From positions 1 through 31,891 of the forward strand of contig JABDDW010000010.1 of assembly GCA_013287405.1 (NCBI GenBank): a stretch of DNA of 31,891 bases, in the 5' to 3' direction. Below are positions 16,562 through 24,377 of this stretch, piece after piece. Source of the stretch: Deltaproteobacteria bacterium. Its GTDB lineage: Bacteria; Bdellovibrionota; Bdellovibrionia; JABDDW01. The first letter of the stretch is position 1; each line of letters begins with the position of its first letter. The translations under genes were made by a program, and so were the position numbers. The notes under the pieces are model-generated. The model was not told the origin of the DNA and did not search any database. It saw nothing but the letters and a program-made list of their open reading frames with translations.

Positions 16562-17546
16562 GATTCACCATTTCTTTTTGGGCATCGAGCCAGAACTTTT
16601 CAAATGCTAGCGCTTTATTAATATTAGCCTGAATATCTTGTTCAAGTCTCAATATTTTTTGCCCTAAAATGAGCAGAGTTTGACTTGGGCAGCGTCTCGC
16701 TAAATCAGAAATCACCGATTCTTCCTCTGCATCCAAGACCACCGTTCGACCTAATTGCTTGGCCGTCGCGAACACGATCCATCGCGCCCAGCACTGTGTT
16801 GTGAAAAGAGCACTTTCTCTCTCTTCAAAAAGAGGCACAAGACTTGTAAATCCTTCAAAGGCACGGACTTTGGTTAGGTCTCTAAGAACGTGCAGGGCTA
16901 TGGTTTTTAATTTTCCGTAGTTCTCGTCTTCAAGCTTTAGAGCTTGATCCACGCGGCCTTGAGCCAAGTTAATGGCCCAATCTTCGGAATCGGGTAAAAC
17001 CTTTTTTATTTCAGGGCCTGAAAGGGGTCCAAAGAGAATCTTCTGACATCTCGATTGGATCGTAGGGATGATTGCCGATTTATTGCTGGTAATCAAAACG
17101 AAATTGCAACCCCGGTTTGGTTCTTCGAGAGTTTTAAGTAAGCTGTTTGATGCCTGCGGCGTTAAGGCTTGAGCCTCATCAATAATTATGACTTTTCCAC
17201 GACCTTGATAAGAACAAAGTGAGACAAAGTTTTGAACTTCACGAATTTGCTCTATCTTAACAGTGGCGCCGTCGGTCAATCCCAAAATCAATAAATCCGG
17301 ATGATGCCCCTTTTTGACTTTGAGACAACTAGGACAGATTCCGCAAGGGCGATCCGGGACTTCACACAGGAGCCCTTGGGCCCAGGCCAACGCCACCCTT
17401 TTTTTACCAACACCAGAAGGACCACTGAACAAAAGAGCTCGAGAGGGGAGTTCGTCTTTGGTGAGCAGCGCTTTTTTCAGTAAGGTCACCTGAAACTGGT
17501 GACCCACAATAGTATCAAAAATCAAAGTATTTTCCTTCTTTGACAC
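16554..17546 (-). CDS. holB: DNA polymerase III delta' subunit
   Basis: Delta' is part of the clamp loader that opens the beta clamp and loads it on DNA. The 330 aa start with a RuvB/AAA+ fold: GHQFQV (15-20), Walker A-like GPSGVGKK (42-49), and a zinc module with Cys61, Cys68, Cys71 and Cys74 (CEVPDRPCGICPSC). VIIIDEAQALTPQASNSLLKTLEEP is the Walker B/sensor region, and IQSRCQKILF carries the SRC motif supplying a trans-acting arginine. The Walker A lysine is present, whereas the E. coli protein does not bind ATP. It overlaps tmk by 25 bp and ricT by 8 bp, indicating tight translational coupling. Confidence 0.93.
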   Translation of the reverse strand: MSKKENTLIFDTIVGHQFQVTLLKKALLTKDELPSRALLFSGPSGVGKKRVALAWAQGLLCEVPDRPCGICPSCLKVKKGHHPDLLILGLTDGATVKIEQIREVQNFVSLCSYQGRGKVIIIDEAQALTPQASNSLLKTLEEPNRGCNFVLITSNKSAIIPTIQSRCQKILFGPLSGPEIKKVLPDSEDWAINLAQGRVDQALKLEDENYGKLKTIALHVLRDLTKVRAFEGFTSLVPLFEERESALFTTQCWARWIVFATAKQLGRTVVLDAEEESVISDLARRCPSQTLLILGQKILRLEQDIQANINKALAFEKFWLDAQKEMVNHV

Positions 17547-18169
17547 TCTTGAATAAGATCCTCAAGCATAGTGCTCTGAGATTTTGTCCCGTCTAGAACG
17601 TAAAATCGGGAATGGGTTTTAGCCATTTTTAAGTATTCGTCCCGTACAGCCTGATGAAAGGGTGCCACTTCATTTTCAAATCGGTCGGGTTTGGTACTGG
17701 CCTCCGACTCTCGTTTTGCCCTTCTGGCCATGCTGACTTCGATGGGGCAATCTACAATAACCGTAAGAGTGGGGAGTAAGCCCTGAGTGGCGAACTCATT
17801 AAGCCATCTCACTTTTTCAAAAGGGATCTTTCGTCCTGCTCCTTGAAATGCCAGACTAGAATCCATGAAGCGATCGCTTAAAACCCAGGTCTTTTTTTCT
17901 AACCAAGGTTTTATTAGGGTGGCCACGTGTTGAGCGCGATCGGCCTCATAGAGGAGCAACTCCGCTTCAGCACAGGGTGGAGTCTTTGAATTTTTCAAAA
18001 GTATAGTCCGGAGCTCGCGACCAAGTTCTGAACCACCAGGTTCTCTTGTCATTTCAACGGCGAACCCCAGATTTTTTAAATGCAGATCAAAGTTTTTAAG
18101 AAGGCTCGATTTTCCAGATCCATCTATCCCTTCAAAAGTGATGAAAGCCATAGGGAACCAAATTGTCAT
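17522..18169 (-). CDS. tmk: Thymidylate kinase
   Basis: It phosphorylates dTMP to dTDP for DNA synthesis. The 215-aa protein has the P-loop GIDGSGKS (14-21), the TREPGGS block, the DR motif in SDRFMDSSLAFQGAGR, and a LID segment with RAKRES. The start at 18169 is kept because AGGA lies just upstream. An in-frame ATG at 18151 would begin at MAFITFEG, closer to the usual family N-terminus. It starts the core tmk-holB-ricT-metG-tatD run and lies 25 bp after the secreted protein gene. Confidence 0.95.
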   Translation of the reverse strand: MTIWFPMAFITFEGIDGSGKSSLLKNFDLHLKNLGFAVEMTREPGGSELGRELRTILLKNSKTPPCAEAELLLYEADRAQHVATLIKPWLEKKTWVLSDRFMDSSLAFQGAGRKIPFEKVRWLNEFATQGLLPTLTVIVDCPIEVSMARRAKRESEASTKPDRFENEVAPFHQAVRDEYLKMAKTHSRFYVLDGTKSQSTMLEDLIQECQRRKIL

Positions 18170-18194
18170 AGGATCCTAAGGGTGTCAGCAAAAA

Positions 18195-19058
18195 TTACAA
18201 ATCCAGTCCAAACAACCCTTCGGCTGTTACGAGCTCTTCGAGGTTTTCCTCTTTCTTAAGTCTTCTAAAGAGGTTTGAACGTTTTTCTTTATAACCTGAC
18301 AAGAGCGCCTCCCTCTGTTCATTTAGACTTTGGACGCGAGCCGTGGAATGCACTCGAGAGGTGAGACGTTGAATCTCAGACTCAATCCGTGAGATTTCCG
18401 TTTTGACGAGGTAGAGCGAGTGAACTTCAGCGGCATTTGTAAATTCAATGTATTTAACCGGGAATTTTACTTCTAGCTCAGCAAGAAATAGGGCAATTAG
18501 ACTTGAATCTCTGGCGGCAAAAATAGTGAGGATGCGATTAAGAGAGTTGAGAAGACCAGTTTCCCTATCCTCACTTTTTAAAGTGTGAAAAGTTTCCACC
18601 TCTACGACTTCAGCGAGATAATCAAAAAGCGTTTGATTTGGTTGTGGCCGGACCTCAGTTATAGAGTAGGCGGAGATATCCTCCCACATTCTTGGATGAC
18701 TTTGAGAAAAAACCTCATTGAGGAGTTGGGATTTATCGATAAAGTATCTGCTATTTAAAGAACGTGTCCCGTCTGAAGAGCGATCAATATAAGTTGCAGA
18801 GGCTTGGAAATTGATTGCGGCTGTTGATACTTTTATCCAATGCTCTGGTTCTTCAGAGGCCTCAAGGAGGTGAATGTCCTCAAGGGCAAGTTTACAGGCA
18901 TAATCAGCGAGAAGACTTCCATTACCGCCACTTAGACTGGACGTGCCCTGCACTGCCTTATCATGATTGGAGGCAGGACATTGAAAACACCAAACTCCAA
19001 TAAGAAGAACTAAAATGGCACCTTTCACGGATTGGCGTAACAGCAATACCAAGGCCAT
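18195..19058 (-). CDS. Secreted coiled-coil protein of unknown function
   Basis: I do not recognise a family. The 287-aa protein begins with a hydrophobic signal sequence (about residues 12-26, VKGAILVLLIGVWCFQC) and a likely signal peptidase I site near CPAS. Although a Cys follows, FQC does not fit a lipobox well. The middle is mixed alpha/beta with no clear motif. Residues about 210-275 (LVKTEISRIESEIQRLTSRV, then SLNEQREALLSGYKEKRSNLFRRLKKEENLEEL) form a long charged amphipathic helix, probably a coiled coil. It is the first gene of the tmk operon, behind a good minus-strand promoter. Its presence before tmk appears lineage-specific rather than functional. Confidence 0.6.
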   Translation of the reverse strand: MALVLLLRQSVKGAILVLLIGVWCFQCPASNHDKAVQGTSSLSGGNGSLLADYACKLALEDIHLLEASEEPEHWIKVSTAAINFQASATYIDRSSDGTRSLNSRYFIDKSQLLNEVFSQSHPRMWEDISAYSITEVRPQPNQTLFDYLAEVVEVETFHTLKSEDRETGLLNSLNRILTIFAARDSSLIALFLAELEVKFPVKYIEFTNAAEVHSLYLVKTEISRIESEIQRLTSRVHSTARVQSLNEQREALLSGYKEKRSNLFRRLKKEENLEELVTAEGLFGLDL

Positions 19059-19083
19059 CTCAAAAAGGTCATTTTGCGTAAAG

Positions 19084-19112
19084 TCATTAGACGAAATATT
19101 TTTTCATATCAA
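19084..19112 (-). promoter_or_regulatory. Putative promoter for the tmk operon (minus strand)
   Basis: On the minus strand, TTGATA (19112-19107) and TAATGA (19089-19084) are separated by 17 bp. The expected start is near 19077, about 20 bases before the first gene's ATG (19058). It lies back to back with the plus-strand promoter at 19136. Confidence 0.45.
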
Positions 19113-19135
19113 TAACTTAACGCGTTGCACTCGCC

Positions 19136-19164
19136 TTGCTAGATCTAGGTCTAGGATTTATAAT
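19136..19164 (+). promoter_or_regulatory. Putative promoter with CTAGATCTAG operator-like palindrome
   Basis: TTGCTA (19136-19141), a 17-bp spacer and a perfect TATAAT (19159-19164) drive the Zn-ribbon/ilvA genes. The 10-bp perfect palindrome CTAGATCTAG (19139-19148) overlaps the -35 box and spacer, with another ctag at 19151. This placement suits a repressor or activator site. Confidence 0.6.
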
Positions 19165-19207
19165 GAGTCAAATGGTCTCAAAATGCCAAATGTAAAGGTG
19201 GTGGCTT

Positions 19208-19435
19208 ATGGAAACCCAGAAAGAAATTTTCGTAAGACGTTGTCACGTCTGCGGTGAAGTCTGTGAAAGTTATGAGGACATTCTTAAATGCACGTCATGC
19301 AGAAAATCATTACTTCCGTTTTACTATTTTGATAAGCGCAAAATTGCTGAGTATACTGACAATGAATCCAGGCCAAATTCAGCGCCGCAAGAATCAGGAT
19401 ATGGGCCTATCCGAGGGTTAACGGTGTACTGGTAA
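19208..19435 (+). CDS. Small zinc-ribbon protein
   Basis: The 75-aa protein has a compact zinc ribbon: Cys12 and Cys15 (CHVC), then Cys28 and Cys31 (CTSC), followed by an aromatic run (LLPFYYFDKRK). The C-terminal half is polar and likely disordered. AAAGGTGG before the ATG is a reasonable ribosome-binding site. It lies 15 bp before the threonine dehydratase start and is probably co-transcribed with it. I know no function. The four-Cys ribbon with basic residues suggests nucleic-acid or protein binding. Confidence 0.65.
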   Translation: METQKEIFVRRCHVCGEVCESYEDILKCTSCRKSLLPFYYFDKRKIAEYTDNESRPNSAPQESGYGPIRGLTVYW

Positions 19436-19450
19436 TTTTAGGGGAACCTA

Positions 19451-20668
19451 TTGAAAGTCAACTTAGATGAAATAAAAAAGGCGGAAATCACTATCAGGCC
19501 ATATATCATTCATACACTCCTTGAGATTTCAGAGAGTTCATCCAAAATTGCTGGGTTCGAAGTATTTTTAAAATTTGAAAATTTGCAGCGAACTGGAAGC
19601 TTCAAAATAAGAGGAGCGGCAAACAAGCTTGCGGCATTGACTTCGGCTGAGAAAAGGGCGGGAGTCGTGGCTGCCTCAGCGGGAAATCATGCCCAGGGTG
19701 TGGCCTGCATGGCTCAGAAATTGGGCATCAAAGCTACAATTTTTATGCCAGAACTGAGTCCTCTGATTAAGGTCGTTTCAACTAAGAGATTTGGGGCGGA
19801 AGTTGTGCTTAAAGGTTCATCTTATGATGAAGCCTATAAGAACGCCCGAGAATATCAAAAGAAAGAAGGATCTACGTTTATCCACCCCTTTGAAGATGAG
19901 CATATCATTGCAGGCCAGGGGACCATCGGTCTTGAAATTTTTGCTGATTTACCGGAAGTTGATACTGTTTTTGTAGCGGTGGGAGGGGGCGGATTAATCA
20001 GTGGAATAGGAGCGGCTCTTAAGTCCCTTAATCCAAAGGTTAGAGTGATCGGGGTTCAAGCAGAAGGAGCTGATAGCATGGCTCGAAGTTTTCACTCTCG
20101 GCATGTTGAGCTCATTTCTCCCACTGAGAAAGTTTCAACTATCGCGGACGGGATAGCCGTCAAACAGCCCTCGCAAACTATGTATGAGGACTTTATTTCG
20201 AAGTACTGTGACGATGTTGTAACTATAAATGACGACGAGATTGCAAAGACCATCGTTTTTTTAATGGAAAGAGCAAAATCCGTGGTCGAAGGAGCGGGAG
20301 CGGCCGCCCTTGCGGGTCTTTTGGCACATAAGACATTGATAAAGCCAAAAAAAGCTGTTGCTGTTTTGGGAGGAGGAAATATCGATCTTAATCTTATTGA
20401 ACGGATCATTGATCGAGGCTCCCAAGCTGCCGGGCGAATCGCCAAATTTGTTGTGGCCGCGGCCGATGTTCCGGGCACACTTAATCGTTTGACTTCTTTT
20501 ATTGCCGAAAAACGCGCTAATGTTCTTCAAATCAATCAGACCCGACTAAGCGAGAAAATCAGTTTAAAAGAAACCCTTATCGAGTTTACCCTTGAAACTA
20601 TGGGCCTTGATCATGTCGAAATCATAAAAGAAGGAATTAGAAATTTGGGTTTTGTAATTATAGAGTGA
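19451..20668 (+). CDS. ilvA: Threonine ammonia-lyase (threonine dehydratase)
   Basis: It deaminates threonine to 2-oxobutanoate and ammonia with PLP, the first step toward isoleucine or a catabolic route. The 405-aa protein has the PLP lysine Lys52 in GSFKIRGAANKL, the SAGNHAQGVA block (76-85) and a glycine-rich phosphate loop VGGGGLISG (about 176-184). A single C-terminal ACT domain (about 330-405, AADVPGTLNRLTSFIAEKRAN) is present. This is the short ACT form (TdcB/TdcA-like with ACT), not the 510-aa double-ACT-like IlvA, so the biosynthetic versus catabolic role is open. The start is TTG behind aggggaa. It follows the Zn-ribbon gene by 15 bp. Confidence 0.92.
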   Translation: MKVNLDEIKKAEITIRPYIIHTLLEISESSSKIAGFEVFLKFENLQRTGSFKIRGAANKLAALTSAEKRAGVVAASAGNHAQGVACMAQKLGIKATIFMPELSPLIKVVSTKRFGAEVVLKGSSYDEAYKNAREYQKKEGSTFIHPFEDEHIIAGQGTIGLEIFADLPEVDTVFVAVGGGGLISGIGAALKSLNPKVRVIGVQAEGADSMARSFHSRHVELISPTEKVSTIADGIAVKQPSQTMYEDFISKYCDDVVTINDDEIAKTIVFLMERAKSVVEGAGAAALAGLLAHKTLIKPKKAVAVLGGGNIDLNLIERIIDRGSQAAGRIAKFVVAAADVPGTLNRLTSFIAEKRANVLQINQTRLSEKISLKETLIEFTLETMGLDHVEIIKEGIRNLGFVIIE

Positions 20669-20699
20669 TTATTCTTTGGGTCGGTTTTTAATCCCTAAA

Positions 20700-20781
20700 G
20701 GTACCGACTTACTTTTGGCCATATGACGCACCTCTCAAGGCGGTACGCGACCGGTACCGTCATGCGAGGCCGCCTGGTACC
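20700..20781. repeat. GGTACC palindrome-rich intergenic repeat
   Basis: The gap between the convergent ilvA and hyuB genes holds four GGTAC motifs: 20700-20705 GGTACC, 20742-20747 GGTACG, 20753-20758 GGTACC and 20776-20781 GGTACC. A possible stem pairs aggcgg (20738-20743) with ccgcct (20770-20775). The 13-mer gaccggtaccgtc (20749-20761) is identical to the unit repeated in the DUF2079-like gene. It may serve as a terminator-like hairpin region for both genes. Confidence 0.7.
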
Positions 20782-22313
20782 TAAGGTTCCGGTTCCGCTT
20801 TCTTTCCCCATCCTCCGCCGCCCGCGGTATTTATAATTATAGAGTCCCCTGGGTGGATCTGAATTACGGCTTTTTCGGTAATTGTTTTTTTACCCTGAGA
20901 TTGAGAGATAAGCGTGACTTCTTGAGCCATACCTGCCCCTCCGCCAAATGATCCACGGGGTTTGTTTTGTCTTCTATCAGTGAGCAGAGTAACGGTTCCC
21001 TCGGCCAAAAACTTATAGGCTCTTGAAAGTCCATTTCCGCCCAGGCATCGTCCCTCACCCCCAGAATCTAACCTCGGCGCAGAATGAAGAACTTGTAGAG
21101 GAAAACGGTTTTCAATTTCTTCTATTAAAAGTGCAGGCCAATTCTGTAATTCGTTAAAGATCGCCGAGGAACCAGCATAATTTTTTGTTGCACCACTTCC
21201 CGTCCCTAGGCGGTCCTCAAAAATAACGTCATTAAATTTAAAAATGTTTATGGAGGAGCCACCCCCTTGTGTCGGAAAATCGACTGGCAGTGCTTTGTTT
21301 AAAACAAATCTGAGCGAGTCAATGATTCTTGTTGAAGTTTCGTAGTAACCCCCGAGAAGGGCCCCGGGATATTTTGCATTAACCAAAGTCCCATCGGGTG
21401 CCTCGATTGAAAAACTTTTGAACGCCCCTGCATTGACGGGGATTTCTCTTTTAAGCAAGCTTCTAAAAAGCCAAAAACAGGCCCCAAGAGTTATTGTATA
21501 ATTGCAATTAAATGGGCCTTTGGTCTGTTTTGAGGTGCCAAGAAAACTGATTAAAGTATTTTCGCCTTGAACAAGGAGTTTGCATTGAATGCGAAGATTT
21601 CTATTCCCTAACCCATCATTTTCGACAGTCTCAGAACTTTCGTATTCACCGTCAGGGATTTCTCGTAGAGCCTGACGCATCATTTTTTCAGAATATTTAT
21701 TTAATTGATCTACTCCTTGAACAAAAGTATCTCTGCCCATTTTTGTTTCAAGGGCCAGAAATTCTTGAGCGCATGTCTTCAGAGTCTGGCGAGCTTTTTC
21801 AAGTAATCTAGAAAGGTCGTCATAATTAATTTTTGATTGGCAAAGATAATTCAGGAGTTCAGGATTTATGGCACCGTTTTGTTCAAGAGGGGTTGGCGGG
21901 ATTCTGTAGCCTTCTTCTTCTACGCTCACAGAAAGAGAGCCAGCATCTTTATTCAGAAGTTGAGGGATACTGAGCTGGAGAGCAACGTAGTACCTTAGTT
22001 CATTGGCTTGTTGGCGGCCAAAAACACCCTGGATGAGAACGAGGTCGCAGAGGCGAGTATTCCCGCTGTAAGGATCGTTAGTGATCAAGGTTTCGCCGAT
22101 TTTTGGCACTAAATAAAGTTTCGTCGCTTTTACGGTGGCTTCAATACAAGTGTAATGAATGGGATTTGGCCCGACCACGTCAATAAGATCTCCTTTTGAG
22201 TCCAGGACCGCCCCATGGGCTTCAATATCAGGCTCAAAGGATTTTACGCAGGCAGAAACAATTTTGTTAATTGTGAGTCTTTGCCTCTCCAAAAGGAAGG
22301 AGTCAAAGGTCAT
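20781..22313 (-). CDS. hyuB: Hydantoinase/oxoprolinase B subunit
   Basis: HyuB-type proteins form the half of 5-oxoprolinase, N-methylhydantoinase or acetone/acetophenone carboxylase complexes that carries out the reaction with the phosphorylated substrate. The 510 aa are full length for the family. Typical blocks are near the N-terminus (ITNDPYSGNTRLCDLVLIQGVF, here NDPYSG instead of NDPY.GGTH), the middle FNCNYTITLG, the VDFPTQGGGSSINIF region, and the C-terminal GDSIIINTAGGGGWG. It overlaps the shortened A-subunit gene by 11 bp. The substrate cannot be read from the sequence. Confidence 0.85.
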   Translation of the reverse strand: MTFDSFLLERQRLTINKIVSACVKSFEPDIEAHGAVLDSKGDLIDVVGPNPIHYTCIEATVKATKLYLVPKIGETLITNDPYSGNTRLCDLVLIQGVFGRQQANELRYYVALQLSIPQLLNKDAGSLSVSVEEEGYRIPPTPLEQNGAINPELLNYLCQSKINYDDLSRLLEKARQTLKTCAQEFLALETKMGRDTFVQGVDQLNKYSEKMMRQALREIPDGEYESSETVENDGLGNRNLRIQCKLLVQGENTLISFLGTSKQTKGPFNCNYTITLGACFWLFRSLLKREIPVNAGAFKSFSIEAPDGTLVNAKYPGALLGGYYETSTRIIDSLRFVLNKALPVDFPTQGGGSSINIFKFNDVIFEDRLGTGSGATKNYAGSSAIFNELQNWPALLIEEIENRFPLQVLHSAPRLDSGGEGRCLGGNGLSRAYKFLAEGTVTLLTDRRQNKPRGSFGGGAGMAQEVTLISQSQGKKTITEKAVIQIHPGDSIIINTAGGGGWGKKAEPEP

Positions 22314-23643
22314 AGATTTCTCCTTCAGGGAGTGAACCCATAAATTCAGTTTTTAAAACCCCCATTTTTTTTATCTTGGCGTTTTCGTTTATAGTGCTTT
22401 CCAAAAGAAGCTGAGAGGACAACCAATCGAAGTGGGGTGGGAGAAAAAACTTTTTTACACCAAGGCGGCGGGCCAAACTTAGTGCCAGACTTGAACTTAA
22501 CCAGCCTCCTGCAATCAGAAATGGAGGGGGTGTTGGAATTATCTTTTCAATTTCCAAAGCTAAAGCTTCAATAAATAACTGGATGCATTTCTCTGCACAA
22601 GTTTCAGAATCTATTCTCAGGTTTTGGGCGAGAGGGCCGAGGGCCCTTTGAATCTTTGTGCCGTCGAGTTTGAGTCGAGGAACGTCCGAGGTGAGTTTAG
22701 TTTTTAAGACAATAAGATCCAAAATGGTTAATTGTAGACCTTTCCCCATGCAGACCGGGCCGGGTTCCGAGCTCACGGAAGCCGGCCCAATGTGGATAAG
22801 ACCGCCTTCATCCATTTCCACAATACAGAGGGGACTCATTTCAAGTTCTCTGGTCATATTTTCGTTCTTAAGAACAATGCGATCCTCGAGCATTTCAAGT
22901 TCTAGGGCTCCTTGGGGGACCTGATTCTTAAACTTGGGCCGTACTGTGCCTAAGAACGTCCCTTCTTGTTTAAATCCGAGGGCTCGAATTTTTTCGCTAA
23001 AGTCAAGGGTGGTGGACGCCATAAAGGCTCTCGTGCTGACTCTTCTTGTTCGAAGAAGTTCATTTCCGTTTTCAAGGTAGGAACAAAAAACAGTATAACC
23101 TCTATCTTTGAGGTATTTTTCAACTTCCTTTTCGTTTTTCGGATTCTTTCTTGAGTTGAGTAAGCTGACTGCAACATTCTTGACCTGCGAAAGTTCAAGT
23201 TTGCCGAGAATTTTATCAATTTCAGCCGTATCCACGACAACTTCTATTGTGCCGTCTTTTAGAGTTCGTTCGGCAATTCCGAAAGAAAAATCCTTAGAAA
23301 TAAAAGGAGATTCTCTCTCCGGATAAAGTCCAAAAAGATTTTTCCTTTGTTGGGTTCCTATTTCAAGTAAATTTTCAAATCCTTCGGTGGTGATAAGCGC
23401 ACAGTCAGAACCCCAATGTTCACGCAGGGCCACCCTCTCAAGGTCTGAAGAGACCCAAAGTGGAGTCGCTCCAGTTTTTATTGAGTCCTTTATTTCGGCG
23501 GGAAGAAGGGTAATAGCCTCCGTAAGACCAGCTAAGAGTTGGTCCCTGCGATTTAGGGTTCGGACGAAATAGGCCTCATTTTCAGACGAGGCCACAAGCT
23601 CGACAAAAATTTCTCTCGCGTCAGCGGCGATACGCCATGACAT
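22303..23643 (-). CDS. Shortened hydantoinase/oxoprolinase A-subunit-like protein
   Basis: The 446-aa protein aligns by eye with HyuA-type subunits (usually about 650-700 aa) but is about one third shorter. Recognisable blocks are TTEGFENLLEIGTQQRKNLFGL (compare TTxGFxDxLEIGRQ), LRTRRVSTRAFMAST, DEGGLIHIGPASVSSEPGPVCMGKG (compare GPxSAGAxPGPACYG) and, near the end, GGWLSSSLALSLARRLGVKK. The N-terminal ATP-site motif (DxGGTFTD) is replaced by RIAADAREIFVELV. The middle SGPAGG domain is missing. The ribosome-binding site AAGGAG and overlap with hyuB support expression. It may be a non-catalytic or altered partner of HyuB rather than an ATP-dependent enzyme. Confidence 0.7.
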   Translation of the reverse strand: MSWRIAADAREIFVELVASSENEAYFVRTLNRRDQLLAGLTEAITLLPAEIKDSIKTGATPLWVSSDLERVALREHWGSDCALITTEGFENLLEIGTQQRKNLFGLYPERESPFISKDFSFGIAERTLKDGTIEVVVDTAEIDKILGKLELSQVKNVAVSLLNSRKNPKNEKEVEKYLKDRGYTVFCSYLENGNELLRTRRVSTRAFMASTTLDFSEKIRALGFKQEGTFLGTVRPKFKNQVPQGALELEMLEDRIVLKNENMTRELEMSPLCIVEMDEGGLIHIGPASVSSEPGPVCMGKGLQLTILDLIVLKTKLTSDVPRLKLDGTKIQRALGPLAQNLRIDSETCAEKCIQLFIEALALEIEKIIPTPPPFLIAGGWLSSSLALSLARRLGVKKFFLPPHFDWLSSQLLLESTINENAKIKKMGVLKTEFMGSLPEGEIYDL

Positions 23644-23649
23644 AGTGGC

Positions 23650-23679
23650 TTGACTCCTTTTACAACTGCAGTAGATTAT
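23650..23679 (+). promoter_or_regulatory. Putative cmk promoter giving a leaderless transcript
   Basis: TTGACT (23650-23655) is followed by TAGATT (23672-23677, spacer 16) or GATTAT (23674-23679, spacer 18). Initiation 6-8 bases on falls at or next to the cmk ATG (23685), and no Shine-Dalgarno sequence is visible. The gap to the divergent hyuA gene is only 41 bp. Confidence 0.4.
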
Positions 23680-23684
23680 GGGGC

Positions 23685-24377
23685 ATGTCGTCTACAAATT
23701 CAAAGACTAAACCTTTTGATAAGGCTTTTCCTAAAACCTTTGGTAAGGCCTTTGTAGTCACGATAGATGGTCCAGCTGGTAGTGGCAAGTCAACCGTAAG
23801 CAGCCTTCTTGCACAACGTTTAAGTTTAAATTTTCTTACCACAGGAGCGTTCTACCGCGGTCTTGCCTATTTGTGTCGAAAAAAATCAGTGGATCCAACA
23901 AAAATTGGAAAAGTTACGGCACTGGCCCATTACGAAGGATTTAAAGTTCAAGCTGATGTTGTTGGAACCAAAGTATTAATTGATGACATCGACGTGACTA
24001 AAGAACTTTCTTCTGAAGAAGTGGCTTTAGTGGCTAGCCAGATATCTGCCTATCCTGAAGTCAGAATGGCCCTTCTTGAATTGCAAAGGGATTTTGCAAG
24101 AGCCCCGGGGCTTATCGCTGAGGGAAGAGACTGTGGGACGGTTGTCTTTCCGACGGCCGATGTGAAAATATTTCTTACTGCAAGTTTGGATAAACGTGCT
24201 ACGCGCAGGTCTGCCGACGAGAAAACCATCGCAAATAGGGATAATGCGGACACAGGGAGAAAGGTGGCTCCTCTGGCTAAAGCTAATGACACCATTGAAA
24301 TCGATAGTTCTACGTTGAGCGCAGCCGAAGTTGTGGATAAAATAATGGTTTTAGTGAAGGAAAAATGGAAGAAGTAG
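23685..24377 (+). CDS. cmk: Cytidylate kinase
   Basis: It phosphorylates CMP and dCMP to the diphosphates. The 230-aa protein has P-loop GPAGSGKS (29-36), FLTTGAFYRGLA, the GRDCGTVVFP block, and the C-terminal RD-DTGRKVAPL and IDSSTLSAAEVV motifs. Compared with E. coli Cmk, about a dozen residues are missing between the RATRR arm and the RD motif, where the LID/insert region lies. In addition there is a 23-residue N-terminal extension (KPFDKAFPKTFGKAF) with an internal imperfect repeat. The extension contains no good alternative start. Its end overlaps ispH by 13 bp. Confidence 0.93.
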   Translation: MSSTNSKTKPFDKAFPKTFGKAFVVTIDGPAGSGKSTVSSLLAQRLSLNFLTTGAFYRGLAYLCRKKSVDPTKIGKVTALAHYEGFKVQADVVGTKVLIDDIDVTKELSSEEVALVASQISAYPEVRMALLELQRDFARAPGLIAEGRDCGTVVFPTADVKIFLTASLDKRATRRSADEKTIANRDNADTGRKVAPLAKANDTIEIDSSTLSAAEVVDKIMVLVKEKWKK

